Shown: positions 25,883 through 33,955, counted from the first letter of the stretch. The stretch is 41,879 nt of DNA from Clostridia bacterium (GCA_026417615.1 JAOACY010000060.1:1-41879), one strand, 5' to 3'. Translations and numbers: made by a program. Notes: generated by a model not told the origin, from the letters alone.

Positions 25883-25912
25883 ATCATATACCATTTTGAC
25901 ATCGTATGTCAA
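25883..25912 (-). promoter_or_regulatory. rex-serC-serA sigma-A promoter
   Basis: On the minus strand, consensus TTGACA (25912-25907) and TATGAT (25888-25883) with an 18-bp spacer. A second palindrome, TGACAT-CGT-ATGTCA (25897-25911), covers the -35 box. Confidence 0.7.
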
Positions 25913-26036
25913 GAGGTAGAAAATTTAAAATAGGGCAAAACAATAAAGCGATATAATGGGAATTAAGACATATGGAACTGTCCCCATGTAACAAATAATT
26001 AGAAAGAATCCGGGCCATACTATGATTTATATTAAA

Positions 26037-26224
26037 TACGATAAATAGCTTACATGGAAAAAGTTATTGGGCAAAGGCCATTTCACCGACCCGTAAGGAA
26101 TACCTCCGAGAAAAGTGAATTCATGCTCGAACCCTAAAGACATTTCCCCCGAATTCATCTTTTCGATGCTATTGAAATGCCTTTGAACAATCGCTTTTCT
26201 CCTCAATGCAAGCTATTTATCGTA
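26037..26224. mobile_element. MITE-like 188-bp palindromic element
   Basis: The ends are a 15-bp perfect inverted repeat, TACGATAAATAGCTT. The match continues inward imperfectly for about 50 bp (AAAAGTTATTG..CAAAGGCCATTTCA against AAAAGCGATTG..CAAAGGCATTTCA), and a further inner pair GAAAAGTGAATTC/GAATTCATCTTTTC lies near the centre. No reading frame is present. TATAT occurs just outside both ends (26028-26032, 26228-26232). A non-autonomous miniature element fits best; a long hairpin RNA is an alternative. Confidence 0.7.
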
Positions 26225-26255
26225 ACCTATATAGAAGAATAGCTGGAGGCCGGCT

Positions 26256-26630
26256 TTGGGCAAAAAAGTGATTAAACCCTTCAGGTTTTTAAAATATTTA
26301 GCGATAGGTATGGTTACCGGACTTGCAAATGGGCTTTTCGGATCAGGGGGAGGAACCATAGCGGTGCCTGCGATGGTGCTTATATTAGGAGCGGAGGAGC
26401 ATAAGGCACACGCTACAGCTATAGCCGTAATACTTCCCCTTACCTTCGCAAGCGCTTTTTTTTACATATCCCATAACTATGTAAATTGGGAGTTAACTTA
26501 TAAGATAGTTCTTGGAGGGGTTATCGGAGGCTATATTGGTGCAAGGCTATTGAATATCTGTCCTGCAAATATTCTCAGGAAGATATTTGCTGTATTTATG
26601 ATATTTGCGGCTGTAAGGATGATAATATGA
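26256..26630 (+). CDS. TSUP (TauE/SafE) permease, N-terminal half
   Basis: 124 residues, about half the length of a standard TSUP anion permease (around 250). It carries the family's first repeat: GMVTGLANGLFGSGGGTIAVPAMVLILG, then HKAHATAIAVILPLT and GGVIGGYIGARLL, with four membrane helices predicted. Start is TTG 26256 with CTGGAGG upstream. The stop overlaps the next gene's ATG (ATGA), and that gene encodes the matching second half. Such paired half genes occur in Clostridia; the two chains should assemble into one transporter for sulfite, organosulfonates or similar anions. The substrate cannot be told from sequence. Confidence 0.85.
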   Translation: MGKKVIKPFRFLKYLAIGMVTGLANGLFGSGGGTIAVPAMVLILGAEEHKAHATAIAVILPLTFASAFFYISHNYVNWELTYKIVLGGVIGGYIGARLLNICPANILRKIFAVFMIFAAVRMII

Positions 26631-26992
26631 TTTTGTTTTTAATCGGAGTTGTATCAGGGATTATAAGCGGTATGGGAATAGGCGGCGGGGCAGTCCTGAT
26701 CCCTGCGCTTGTATTATTTATAAAGCCGGAACAGCATATTGCCCAGAGTGTAAATCTTCTTTTTTTCATACCTACTGCCGTTGTAGCTCTCATAATACAC
26801 GCAAGGAATAAAAGAATAGACTTTAAAATGGCGTTGCCTCTTATTATTTTTGGTTTTGCCGGGTCATATGCGGGGTCAAAGCTGGCCTTAAGCCTTACGG
26901 GAACAGCCCTGAAAAGGTGGTTTGGTTTTTTTCTGCTTGCCATGGGGTTCTATGAGATGTTCAGAAGGGAACGTAAGGTAACAATGAGATAA
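26627..26992 (+). CDS. TSUP (TauE/SafE) permease, C-terminal half
   Basis: 121 residues with the second TSUP repeat: GVVSGIISGMGIGGGAVLIPALVLF, then EQHIAQSVNLLFFIPTA and GFAGSYAGSKLAL, giving four membrane helices. It has the same internal order as the preceding gene, so the two arose from the duplication that is normally fused in this family. Start ATG 26627 overlaps the previous stop by 4 bp, so the halves are translationally coupled in near-equal amounts. There is no frameshift signature: each half has its own start and a natural terminus, so a split gene is more likely than a broken one. Confidence 0.85.
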   Translation: MILFLIGVVSGIISGMGIGGGAVLIPALVLFIKPEQHIAQSVNLLFFIPTAVVALIIHARNKRIDFKMALPLIIFGFAGSYAGSKLALSLTGTALKRWFGFFLLAMGFYEMFRRERKVTMR

Positions 26993-27215
26993 TCACTTCA
27001 AAAATGCAACTTGTTTTTCTTTATGCTCTAGTTTCATAATGTCTGTTCTTGGCATCATTCCCACAATAATCAACAAAAATCAGTCCAATGTTTCCTCTTG
27101 TCTTGAAACACATTTCAAAATGTTATAAAATTCAATGGAGTAAGAAAGTTAAGCAATAATAAGGAAACAAGAAGGTTTAAAAAATTTATCAAGCTGTTTG
27201 GGAGGTAAAAAAGGC
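26993..27215. other. Intergenic stretch with no recognised feature
   Basis: AT-rich DNA between the TSUP pair and the epimerase-like gene. I see a Shine-Dalgarno (GGAGGT, 27201-27206) for the next gene but no clear promoter hexamers, hairpin or repeat copy. Confidence 0.5.
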
Positions 27216-28262
27216 ATGGATAAGGTATTATTTATCGGTGGACCGGGAAACATTTCAACCACTACTGCAACAAGTCTTATGGAGAATGGGTATAAGCTTG
27301 GGATTTTCACTCTGCCAGGCAGTCCCGACGATGATGGAATAACCGGAAGTATTAAGATGTACTACGGAAACAGAAACAATCCAGGTGAAATGGAGGCTGC
27401 TTTTAATGACTTCAAGCCAGACATGGTCATAGATTTTTCCTGTTTCACTCCTGAACAGGGCGAACAAGTACTGAAAATGGTATATGGGAGGATCAGGCGG
27501 TTCATTTTTATCAGTACCGTGGATGTATACGGATATCCTTTATCACATCTGCCAATGAGAGAGAATGATCCATGGAATCCGCCTAACTGTAAATACGCAT
27601 CTGACAAAAGGAAATGCGAGGACATATTCTGGGCAAGGTTTGACAGGGACAAATTTGCCCTTACGGTTATCAGGCCTTCATACTCAATGGGAAACAGATT
27701 TGTACTCACTGCATTGACAAGAAATGGCGGCAAGTATTTAATTCCAAGACTCCGCGCAGGAATGCCTATACTTGTGCCTGGTGACGGGACAACATTGATT
27801 CATGCCGGTGTTGCTTACAATACAGGGAAAATGGTTGCCAGGGTTGCTATGAACGACAATTGCATAGGCAAAAGCTATACCTGCGCACATGACACTTTTA
27901 TGACAAATGATGACTACATAAAAGTGTTTGCAAATGTATTGGGCGTAGAAGCGAATATTGTACATATACCAACCGACATATTAAATGGAATGAACAGCGA
28001 AATAGTTGCTTCAAGCATACTTAATGATCTTACCCGCTATAATATTGCATTTTCAGTAGAAGCTTTCAAAGCCGATTTTCCTGATTTTATTTGGGAGAAA
28101 TCTCTTGAGCAGGCTGCCAGGGAATATATAGATTGGAATGACAGAATGGGCAACTTCCCCGATATAAGCGTGGAAACCTATGAGGACAGGATTATAAAGG
28201 CTTGGCTGGAAATCACCAGAGGATTTAAGGTGTCAGCAGAGGGTGTTGATTTTGTGCCTTGA
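27216..28262 (+). CDS. NAD-dependent epimerase/dehydratase-like protein (extended SDR)
   Basis: 348 residues from ATG 27216, with GGGAGGT nine bases upstream. The extended short-chain dehydrogenase fold is clear: an N-terminal beta strand and nucleotide loop (VLFIGGPGNISTTTA), FIFISTVDVYG as the strand with the catalytic Ser/Thr region, and a Y-x3-K (KYASDKRKCE) catalytic pair. The C-terminal part carries RPSYSMG and a substrate domain similar to sugar-nucleotide epimerases. The glycine loop is GGPGNIS rather than GxxGxxG, typical of atypical members. Substrate unknown; the glycoside-hydrolase-like DUF4038 gene further on suggests a carbohydrate theme, but an IS remnant separates them. Confidence 0.85.
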   Translation: MDKVLFIGGPGNISTTTATSLMENGYKLGIFTLPGSPDDDGITGSIKMYYGNRNNPGEMEAAFNDFKPDMVIDFSCFTPEQGEQVLKMVYGRIRRFIFISTVDVYGYPLSHLPMRENDPWNPPNCKYASDKRKCEDIFWARFDRDKFALTVIRPSYSMGNRFVLTALTRNGGKYLIPRLRAGMPILVPGDGTTLIHAGVAYNTGKMVARVAMNDNCIGKSYTCAHDTFMTNDDYIKVFANVLGVEANIVHIPTDILNGMNSEIVASSILNDLTRYNIAFSVEAFKADFPDFIWEKSLEQAAREYIDWNDRMGNFPDISVETYEDRIIKAWLEITRGFKVSAEGVDFVP

Positions 28263-28298
28263 ACTGGGAGTTTTGAGTATGCAGCTTCCCCACTTTGC

Positions 28299-28751
28299 TA
28301 GACACAAATAACTCGTAAAATCTCGTTGTTTCGTAAATTTTATTTAAATATCACGCTGCTTCTTTTTTCTTTAATGTATAATACTCTTCCGGCGTTAAAT
28401 ATCCATTGAATTCATGGATTCTCCGCCTGTTGCAAAATATTTCCATACGTTTAAATACAGCTGCACGAGCTTCCTCACGGGTCCTAAAGTGTTTATCCGC
28501 AAGCCATTGATATTTCATTTTTCCCCAGAATGCTTCCATAAGATCATTATCACAGCAGTTGCCTTTTCTTGACATACTCATACAAAACCATACTTTCTAA
28601 TCACATTTTGGTAATCGTTGGAGCAGTACTGCGACCCTCTATCGCTATGCAGCAATACTCCTGTTGGCTTTTCTGCTCGTACTGAACTGTATTGTTTGTT
28701 CATATTGACCAGCCCATTCTCATTTAGTATAACACGAGTTTGTCGTGTCTA
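28299..28751 (-). mobile_element. Deleted IS3-family insertion sequence with both ends kept
   Basis: Imperfect terminal inverted repeats TAGACACAAATAACTCGT (28299-28316) and, on the other strand, TAGACACGACAAACTCGT (28751-28734) match at 15 of 18 positions. They enclose only 453 bp, which holds the C-terminal part of an OrfB transposase. An intact IS3-type element is about 1.2-1.5 kb, so orfA and the front of orfB have been deleted internally. Confidence 0.75.
28351..28730 (-). pseudogene. IS3-family OrfB transposase fragment, frameshifted
   Basis: In the minus-strand frame, LLHSDRGSQYCSNDYQNVIRK holds the second catalytic Asp, and after a break SMSRKGNCCDNDLMEAFWGKMK holds the catalytic Glu with a normal C-terminus (rve_3 region) ending PEEYY. 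Near 28581 the first frame stops at a TGA and the second continues with a one-base offset (GTATG-AGTATG where GTATGNAGTATG is expected), so a single-base deletion has broken the gene. The first catalytic Asp, OrfA and the programmed frameshift region are absent. The fragment cannot transpose on its own. Confidence 0.8.
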
Positions 28752-28792
28752 CCAAATTGGATATGGGGCATTATTTTTTTAAATAAAAGGGG

Positions 28793-28822
28793 TTGACATA
28801 TCTTTTGTTCTAGAGGTATGAT
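28793..28822 (+). promoter_or_regulatory. Sigma-A promoter for the DUF4038 gene
   Basis: Consensus TTGACA (28793-28798) and TATGAT (28817-28822) with an 18-bp spacer, placed about 170 bp before the coding start and just outside the right end of the IS remnant. Confidence 0.65.
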
Positions 28823-28995
28823 TTTACAAGTAAGATATATTGGTTAGGCGCTTGGGTAGAAGCTAAACTAAATATGAAGCACAATATATGATGTGTGGAA
28901 CTGTACTATAAAAGAAAGTGGTAAGACAGGCGGTAACAGCAAATAAAAAAGTGGACGGCTATAAAGCTTGTACATGTGAAGGAGTGAAATATCAG

Positions 28996-30264
28996 ATGAT
29001 AAGAGTATCGGAGAATAAGCAGTACTTTATAAAGGACGGAAAAAAGTTCTTTTATCTGGGGGATACAGTTTGGAGCACTTTTACAAACGCCACTTCCGAG
29101 GAGTTTTTGGAATATCTGGAATACAGGAGGTCCCAAGGCTTCAACTCCCTGCAGATAAACATTCTGCCGCAATGGGACAGAAGTATGCCGGATGTTGACA
29201 TTCATCCTTTTGAAATAAACGATAAGGGTATATATAATTTTTACAGTATTAATGAGAAGTATTTTGACAGGGCGGAAAAGTTCCTTGAAATGGCTGTTGA
29301 TAAAGGGTTTATTCCAAATCTAGTGGTGCTTTGGGGAAATTACGTTAAGGACACCTGGATAAGTGAAAGAGTACCTCAAACTCTTATGCCCTATGATGCT
29401 ATAGTCCCTTATGTATGTTATGCCGTTAAGAGGTTTTCAAGATTCAATCCGATGTATATGATCAGTGGAGATACGGATTTTAGATCTGAAGATTCAATTA
29501 TGTATTATCTTACAGCATTGAAAACAATCAAGGAATTGACTCCACATGCACTTTGCACTTTACATCTTGCACCTACTGCTTTCCTTCCTGACGAGATAGT
29601 CAGTTCCGGCTATCTTGATTTCTATATGTATCAGTCGGGTCATGGATCGGATCAGAGTACCACATACACTCTGCCCGAAGCATTCGGTTCACTTCCGTTG
29701 AAGAGACCAGTGCTGAACGGAGAACCTTGCTACGAAGGAATAGGAGAAGAAAAATACGGGATGAGGTTTGGTCGGTTCCATTTAAGGCGTGCAACCTGGC
29801 ATAGCCTGCTATGTGGCGCTAAAGCCGGAATCACCTATGGGGCTCATGGAATATGGAATTGGCACAAAAATAACAGTGAATATTCCTGGAAAGGAACATT
29901 CCATCCACCATTCGACTGGAAGACAGCACTACGGTTTGAAGGTGCTTGGGATATGGCTTTTGCAAAGCATGTTTTCGAAGAATATGACATGTTTGAATTT
30001 GAATCTTGTGATATGGTTATGACGTCAAATAATGAAATTAAAATGGCTGCCAATAGGGATATGAGCCGATTTGCCATATATCTACCGTATGCCACTGATA
30101 TAAATATCAAGTTGAACCTTGAGCGCTATGACGTGACACTTATTAATCTGAATAACAGATTCTATGGAAAACCAGAAATTATCGCAGGAAAGGAATTTTC
30201 CACCATAAAATTGTACCAGGTGAATGCAGATATGATTGTCATTGGTAATGAGAGCAAAACATAA
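28996..30264 (+). CDS. DUF4038 glycoside hydrolase-like protein
   Basis: 422 residues from ATG 28996. This start (AAGGAG eleven bases upstream) is preferred to GTG 28918 because the family usually opens with a short strand like RVSENKQYFIKDGKKFFYLGDTVW. A TIM-barrel follows, with LEYRRSQGFNSLQINILPQWD, GFIPNLVVLWGNYV, PMYMISGDTDF, LNGEPCYEG and GAKAGITYGAHGIWNWH. The acidic residues at the strand ends (D in ISGDTD, E in NGEPCYE) are candidate catalytic groups. DUF4038 is found in GH140-type apiosidases and related enzymes. No signal peptide, so it acts in the cytosol, presumably on imported oligosaccharide or glycoside. Confidence 0.82.
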   Translation: MIRVSENKQYFIKDGKKFFYLGDTVWSTFTNATSEEFLEYLEYRRSQGFNSLQINILPQWDRSMPDVDIHPFEINDKGIYNFYSINEKYFDRAEKFLEMAVDKGFIPNLVVLWGNYVKDTWISERVPQTLMPYDAIVPYVCYAVKRFSRFNPMYMISGDTDFRSEDSIMYYLTALKTIKELTPHALCTLHLAPTAFLPDEIVSSGYLDFYMYQSGHGSDQSTTYTLPEAFGSLPLKRPVLNGEPCYEGIGEEKYGMRFGRFHLRRATWHSLLCGAKAGITYGAHGIWNWHKNNSEYSWKGTFHPPFDWKTALRFEGAWDMAFAKHVFEEYDMFEFESCDMVMTSNNEIKMAANRDMSRFAIYLPYATDINIKLNLERYDVTLINLNNRFYGKPEIIAGKEFSTIKLYQVNADMIVIGNESKT

Positions 30265-30371
30265 GGATTGCTTTTAATAGTACTATATGATTTTGGGTCA
30301 GGAAAAATTACCCTGCAGAAATTTATTTCATTTGCAAATCTAACGTAGTCATGCAAAGCCGTATAGCATCA

Positions 30372-30406
30372 AAAGGCGATACCGCATCAAGTACGGTACC
30401 GCCTTT
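30372..30406. terminator. Terminator hairpin between the DUF4038 and DUF1015 genes
   Basis: AAAGGCGATACCGCA pairs with TACGGTACCGCCTTT with two wobble positions across a five-base loop. The genes on both sides point towards it. T-runs are modest, so strength is uncertain. Confidence 0.65.
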
Positions 30407-30421
30407 GCTTATTGCTCTTTT

Positions 30422-31780
30422 TCATCTTATTTTCCGGCACTCCAGATAGAACCTTTTTTCATCTGCCTCTCCCATGGAGAAGGTCTTTCTGGGGAGAGCC
30501 CCATCCAGGATAACGGTCTTGAAGAGATCGTGCTTGTTCATTGCGGGAAGGAAGAAGCCCATGTTCCCTTCCTTTGAACCAAGTGATGCAACAACGTCAG
30601 CCCCATGTATATAATCTATCTTTACATCCGGTCTATCCTTCATGAAATCATCCAGGAAGCTTTGCAACGTTCCAACCTCAAGATTATATGGCGGTTTATC
30701 TATGGCAACAATGCCGAAGCTATCCTTTGAAATAAAGGGGATCACATGGCGGTTGCCGGAAAGCCGCGCTTCTTCAGCCCAAGACTTCATGGCGCCCTCT
30801 GAAGCAAAGAATTTGTAATCAGCCCGGCAGTTTTTATCCATAAAGTAATGTTTCAAGCTATTAAGCAGACACATGGTATCAACGTTAAACACAACTCTGT
30901 GAATTGGTTCAAAAACAAGCCCCTCATCGTGCACATTGACCAGCTCAACCAGCGCATACCTTGCAGGATGGTTTTCAAGTTCATCCGGTGACAGGCACTG
31001 CTTAAGGTTCTCCCAGCAAACCTTGGCTGTTGCAAGCGAGTGATTGCCGTCGCCAACTGCGAAAAGCAGAACTCCTTTGTCTTCTCCAACACCATATTTT
31101 TTCCTGAAGGTTTCGGGAGCGGCAAGGGCGTTAATTGCCTGCAGGATACTGCTTATTGTTTCTTCGGACTCAATTTTAAAGCCGGTAATATGGCCGCTGC
31201 CCATCATAAGATCAAAGTCATACACTTTTTCAAAACTCTCTGTTTTTAAAGCAAGAGGTTCAATAACTGACCTTTCGGGATCATCTATAAGGAGCATGAT
31301 GTGCGGAAGTTCAAGCAGGGCATTTTCCCTGACCTTAACCCTTGGGGGAAGTCTTTCAATCACAGTTCCTTCCGTTGCTCTTATAAGGGATTGGGAGCCT
31401 TTTGCATATTCATATTCCTCCAGATCAACAGCAATAATCAGACCTTTTCTTGATGGCACATGGGCTGTTTTTCTGTCAAGGTATATAAAGCATGGATTAT
31501 GAGTAACAAGAATTCCTTCATTCACATACTGTTCCATTGCAGCGTTGATTTTGCTCACTCTTTCATCCTTATCATCCTTTTCAAGGTAAACTTCAGGAAA
31601 AATCAAGTGAAGTGTGGAATAATCATTGCCTACATAGTTTTCAACGTCCTTCCAGTAGTCTTCCTGTGACGTATATTGATCGCAGGCAACCACTGACCAT
31701 TTTGTCAGGTTTGTATTTTTCCCCGGAAGAAGCACGGGCGGAATATGGACCCCTGAATTTGATGTTTTTTTGCTGTTCAT
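30422..31780 (-). CDS. DUF1015 family protein
   Basis: 452 residues from ATG 31780; a GTG at 31792 is the alternative. DUF1015 features are clear: SVVACDQYTSQEDYW near the N-terminus, LIRATEGTVIERLPPRVKVRENALLELPHIMLLIDDPE, the GDGNHSLATAKVCWE motif and a C-terminal VDYIHGADVV-like segment (IDYIHGADVVASLGS). The conserved acidic, His and Asn residues suggest a hydrolase or transferase site, but no function has been established for the family. In Clostridia such genes often sit near serA, serC or gpr-like loci; here it stands alone on the minus strand, ending at a shared terminator. Confidence 0.9.
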   Translation of the reverse strand: MNSKKTSNSGVHIPPVLLPGKNTNLTKWSVVACDQYTSQEDYWKDVENYVGNDYSTLHLIFPEVYLEKDDKDERVSKINAAMEQYVNEGILVTHNPCFIYLDRKTAHVPSRKGLIIAVDLEEYEYAKGSQSLIRATEGTVIERLPPRVKVRENALLELPHIMLLIDDPERSVIEPLALKTESFEKVYDFDLMMGSGHITGFKIESEETISSILQAINALAAPETFRKKYGVGEDKGVLLFAVGDGNHSLATAKVCWENLKQCLSPDELENHPARYALVELVNVHDEGLVFEPIHRVVFNVDTMCLLNSLKHYFMDKNCRADYKFFASEGAMKSWAEEARLSGNRHVIPFISKDSFGIVAIDKPPYNLEVGTLQSFLDDFMKDRPDVKIDYIHGADVVASLGSKEGNMGFFLPAMNKHDLFKTVILDGALPRKTFSMGEADEKRFYLECRKIR

Positions 31781-31943
31781 AATAAGGTGCACCCCACATA
31801 AATTTAAGTTGTTGATGCTGCATATATTTTATTTCATAGAAAAGTATACATGAACATGTAATTTTAGTCAAATTGACTAAAGCGTATTTTTTAAGGTTAA
31901 AAAGCCATAATAATAAAAGCTGAATAAAAAAGAGGAGATTTAA

Positions 31944-32477
31944 GTGCAAAAATACAGTGAGGTTGTTGGTTTACCGGTTATTTGCGCTGAAAACGGAATC
32001 AAGGCAGGCATTGTGAAGGATGTGGTGTTCTGCCCCGGAACAAGGGAGATAAGGGCGCTTGTGCTTGAACGAAAAGGAACGCAGATAAGAAAAAGGGTAC
32101 TTCTTGTAAAAGATATATTAAGCATCGGCAGGGACGCTGTTATTATTAATGATTCAAAGTGCATAACAGACTGGAGAAAAGCGGTAAGGAGTAAAAGCCT
32201 GGAGGGAAATGGAAAACTGCTGGGGTTGAGAATTGTTTCAAAGGCAGGAGAGGATATAGGAATTGTAAAGGATGTGCTTTTTGAAAGCAAAACAGGAGAT
32301 ATAGAAGGACTTGTAATTTCTGACGGACTTATTCAGGACATTCTTGAAGGCAGAAATATTCTTCCGCTGTTTGGCAAGGCAGAATTCAGCGAGGAATACA
32401 TACTGGTTGATAATGAAGCCTTGGAAGAAATGCATAAAAAAGGCGGAGGACTTAAAAATAGATGGTTGAAAGGGTAA
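31944..32477 (+). CDS. Double PRC-barrel domain protein
   Basis: 177 residues. Two PRC-barrel domains in tandem: YSEVVGLPVICAENGIKAGIVKDVVF (about 4-30) with a following beta region, and LLGLRIVSKAGEDIGIVKDVLFE (about 92-115) with DIEGLVISDGL. PRC barrels occur in RimM, photosynthetic reaction centre H subunit and in small envelope or sporulation-linked proteins (YlmC/YmxH type). Start GTG 31944 with GAGGAG upstream. No signal or membrane helix. The gene is followed 33 bp later by a small YtxH-like protein, which suggests a joint surface or stress role, not proven. Confidence 0.85.
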   Translation: MQKYSEVVGLPVICAENGIKAGIVKDVVFCPGTREIRALVLERKGTQIRKRVLLVKDILSIGRDAVIINDSKCITDWRKAVRSKSLEGNGKLLGLRIVSKAGEDIGIVKDVLFESKTGDIEGLVISDGLIQDILEGRNILPLFGKAEFSEEYILVDNEALEEMHKKGGGLKNRWLKG

Positions 32478-32510
32478 ACACAAAAAATGCTGCATGAAAG
32501 GAGAATTTTT

Positions 32511-32690
32511 ATGAACAACGGATTTACACGAGGGCTTTTAATCGGAAGTATAATTGGTGCATCGGTAGGTATCATGATGAATGATGATATGATGAACAGC
32601 AGGACAAGGAAGAGGATAATGAAAACAGGAAGAAATGTGCTAAGAAGATCCGGAAATGTCCTCGGAGATGTGCTTCAGCTAATAAGGTAA
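32511..32690 (+). CDS. Small YtxH-like membrane-associated protein
   Basis: 59 residues from ATG 32511, chosen over an upstream ATG at 32487 because AAAGGAG lies eight bases before it. A short glycine-rich hydrophobic segment (GFTRGLLIGSIIGASVGIMM) is followed by a strongly basic helix (RTRKRIMKTGRNVLRRSG). This is the pattern of small YtxH-like proteins, many of which are stress-induced or sporulation-associated. It follows the PRC-barrel gene, and its stop is directly abutted by repeat copy 3. Confidence 0.65.
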   Translation: MNNGFTRGLLIGSIIGASVGIMMNDDMMNSRTRKRIMKTGRNVLRRSGNVLGDVLQLIR

Positions 32691-32752
32691 GGGGACACGC
32701 CCGCTGAGGAATAAGCAGTACAAAATAGGAGGGAATGTCCCCTATTGATAGG
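32687..32752. repeat. GGGGAC hairpin element, copy 3
   Basis: GTAAGGGGACACGCCCGC at the left end and AGGAGGGAATGTCCCCTATTG at the right, with inverted ends as in copy 2. It starts within the stop codon region of the YtxH-like gene. Its internal ATG (32735) opens an 18-codon frame. Confidence 0.72.
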
Positions 32753-32797
32753 CGATTATCTCCCAAATTGCTGGGAAACTCATACTACTAATCCTCG

Positions 32798-32825
32798 GAA
32801 AGACTGGACCTTGTCCAGTCTTTCT
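32798..32825 (+). terminator. Perfect 12-bp hairpin upstream of the AI-2E family gene
   Basis: GAAAGACTGGAC and GTCCAGTCTTTC pair perfectly over a minimal CTT loop. The T-run is interrupted, so it may be a weak terminator for the PRC-barrel unit or a leader structure of the next gene. Confidence 0.6.
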
Positions 32826-32864
32826 AAATGTTCATTATTGAAGATTAGTTAAAGGAGATCAGGT

Positions 32865-33914
32865 ATGGCTGATAAAAGAAAGGTAATATACTTCATAATA
32901 ACCACTGTTTTTGTGGGGTTTGCAGCTTACTTGATTTTTGTCTTAAGAAGCAGAATTATGAGGATAATTACACCCTTTATTATGGCAATTATCATTGCAT
33001 ATCTGCTAAGTCCCATGGTCGAAAGGCTCAAAAGAAAAAAAATTCCATGCAATATGAGTATTCTGCTTATTTATGCGTTTTTCCTGCTGCTTGTAATATC
33101 AATAATAGTATTTATAATCCCCGAACTTGTGCAAAATACAAGAGAGCTCCTTGACATTCTTCCGGAATTAGCGGCAAGGTACCAGTCCATCTTTAATAAT
33201 ATGCTTTCATTTATACGCTCCAGCAACTGGTCTCCCGAAATAAAAGAGGCCATTTTCAGGGAAATAGAAAACGGCGCGCGGTTTATCCAGGGATATTCCG
33301 CGGACATGCTAAGAAGGTCGTTGTCAGGGCTGGTGCGGGCAATAACAGCCATGACGGATTTTATTGTAGCGATGATTATTGCCTATTACTTTATCAAAGA
33401 TGCGGAATTTTTCAGGGAAACTACATTATCACTTGTGCCTAGGGGCTGGAGGACATGGCTTGTCAGTACCGGCAGAGAAATTAATGCAATACTGTCAAGC
33501 TTTATTCAGGGGCAAATGCTGACGGCTTTAATTATAGCGGTACTCGAAACCATAGGATTATTGATTGCGGGAATAAAATATCCTCTTATGCTGGGTGTGG
33601 TTGGAGGCATAGCAAATATTATTCCTTACTTTGGTCCTATTCTGGGAGCAATTCCAGCTGTGGCTGTTGCCCTCATTGAATCCCCTGTCAAAGCTGTTTG
33701 GGCTGCCATAGTTTTTATAATTGTACAGCAAATCGATAATGCCTTTATATCTCCAAAAATAATTGAAGGCAGGCTGGGACTTCATCCAGTCACTACAATC
33801 CTTGCAGTAATAGTAGGAGGGGAATTTTTCGGAATAACCGGAATGCTGCTTTCGGTTCCTTCGGTAGCTGTTATCAAAGCTCTCATTAAAAAAGCTGTTG
33901 AGGCTATTGCCTAG
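32865..33914 (+). CDS. AI-2E family (YdiK/PerM type) permease
   Basis: 349 residues with about eight membrane helices, normal for the family. Features: two N-terminal helices with IITPFIMAIIIAYLLSPMVERL, a soluble loop, MIIAYYFIKDAEFF, then the conserved C-terminal block with LLIAGIKYPLMLGVVGGIANIIPYFGPILGAIPA and DNAFISPKIIEGRLGLHP. Despite the family name, members include Na+/H+ antiporters and transporters of unknown substrate, so quorum-signal export is not implied. ATG 32865 has AAAGGAG. In many Clostridia this gene stands right before alaS, as it does here. Confidence 0.9.
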   Translation: MADKRKVIYFIITTVFVGFAAYLIFVLRSRIMRIITPFIMAIIIAYLLSPMVERLKRKKIPCNMSILLIYAFFLLLVISIIVFIIPELVQNTRELLDILPELAARYQSIFNNMLSFIRSSNWSPEIKEAIFREIENGARFIQGYSADMLRRSLSGLVRAITAMTDFIVAMIIAYYFIKDAEFFRETTLSLVPRGWRTWLVSTGREINAILSSFIQGQMLTALIIAVLETIGLLIAGIKYPLMLGVVGGIANIIPYFGPILGAIPAVAVALIESPVKAVWAAIVFIIVQQIDNAFISPKIIEGRLGLHPVTTILAVIVGGEFFGITGMLLSVPSVAVIKALIKKAVEAIA

Positions 33915-33955
33915 AAACAAGCTTTAAAGGCGAATTGCTTAATACGCCTATATTC

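Noticed and set aside
26256-26992. TSUP pair as a single gene broken by frameshift
   Set aside because: Each half has its own start, ribosome binding site or coupled ATGA, and a natural domain boundary at the break, so a functional split is more likely.
31044-31502. 152-codon plus-strand frame
   Set aside because: Lies wholly antisense to the DUF1015 gene, which has clear family motifs. The frame is Ser/Pro biased as shadows of such genes usually are.
32865-33914. AI-2E family protein as evidence of quorum sensing
   Set aside because: The family name is misleading; many members are ion antiporters or of unknown substrate, and no luxS or related gene is in the window.
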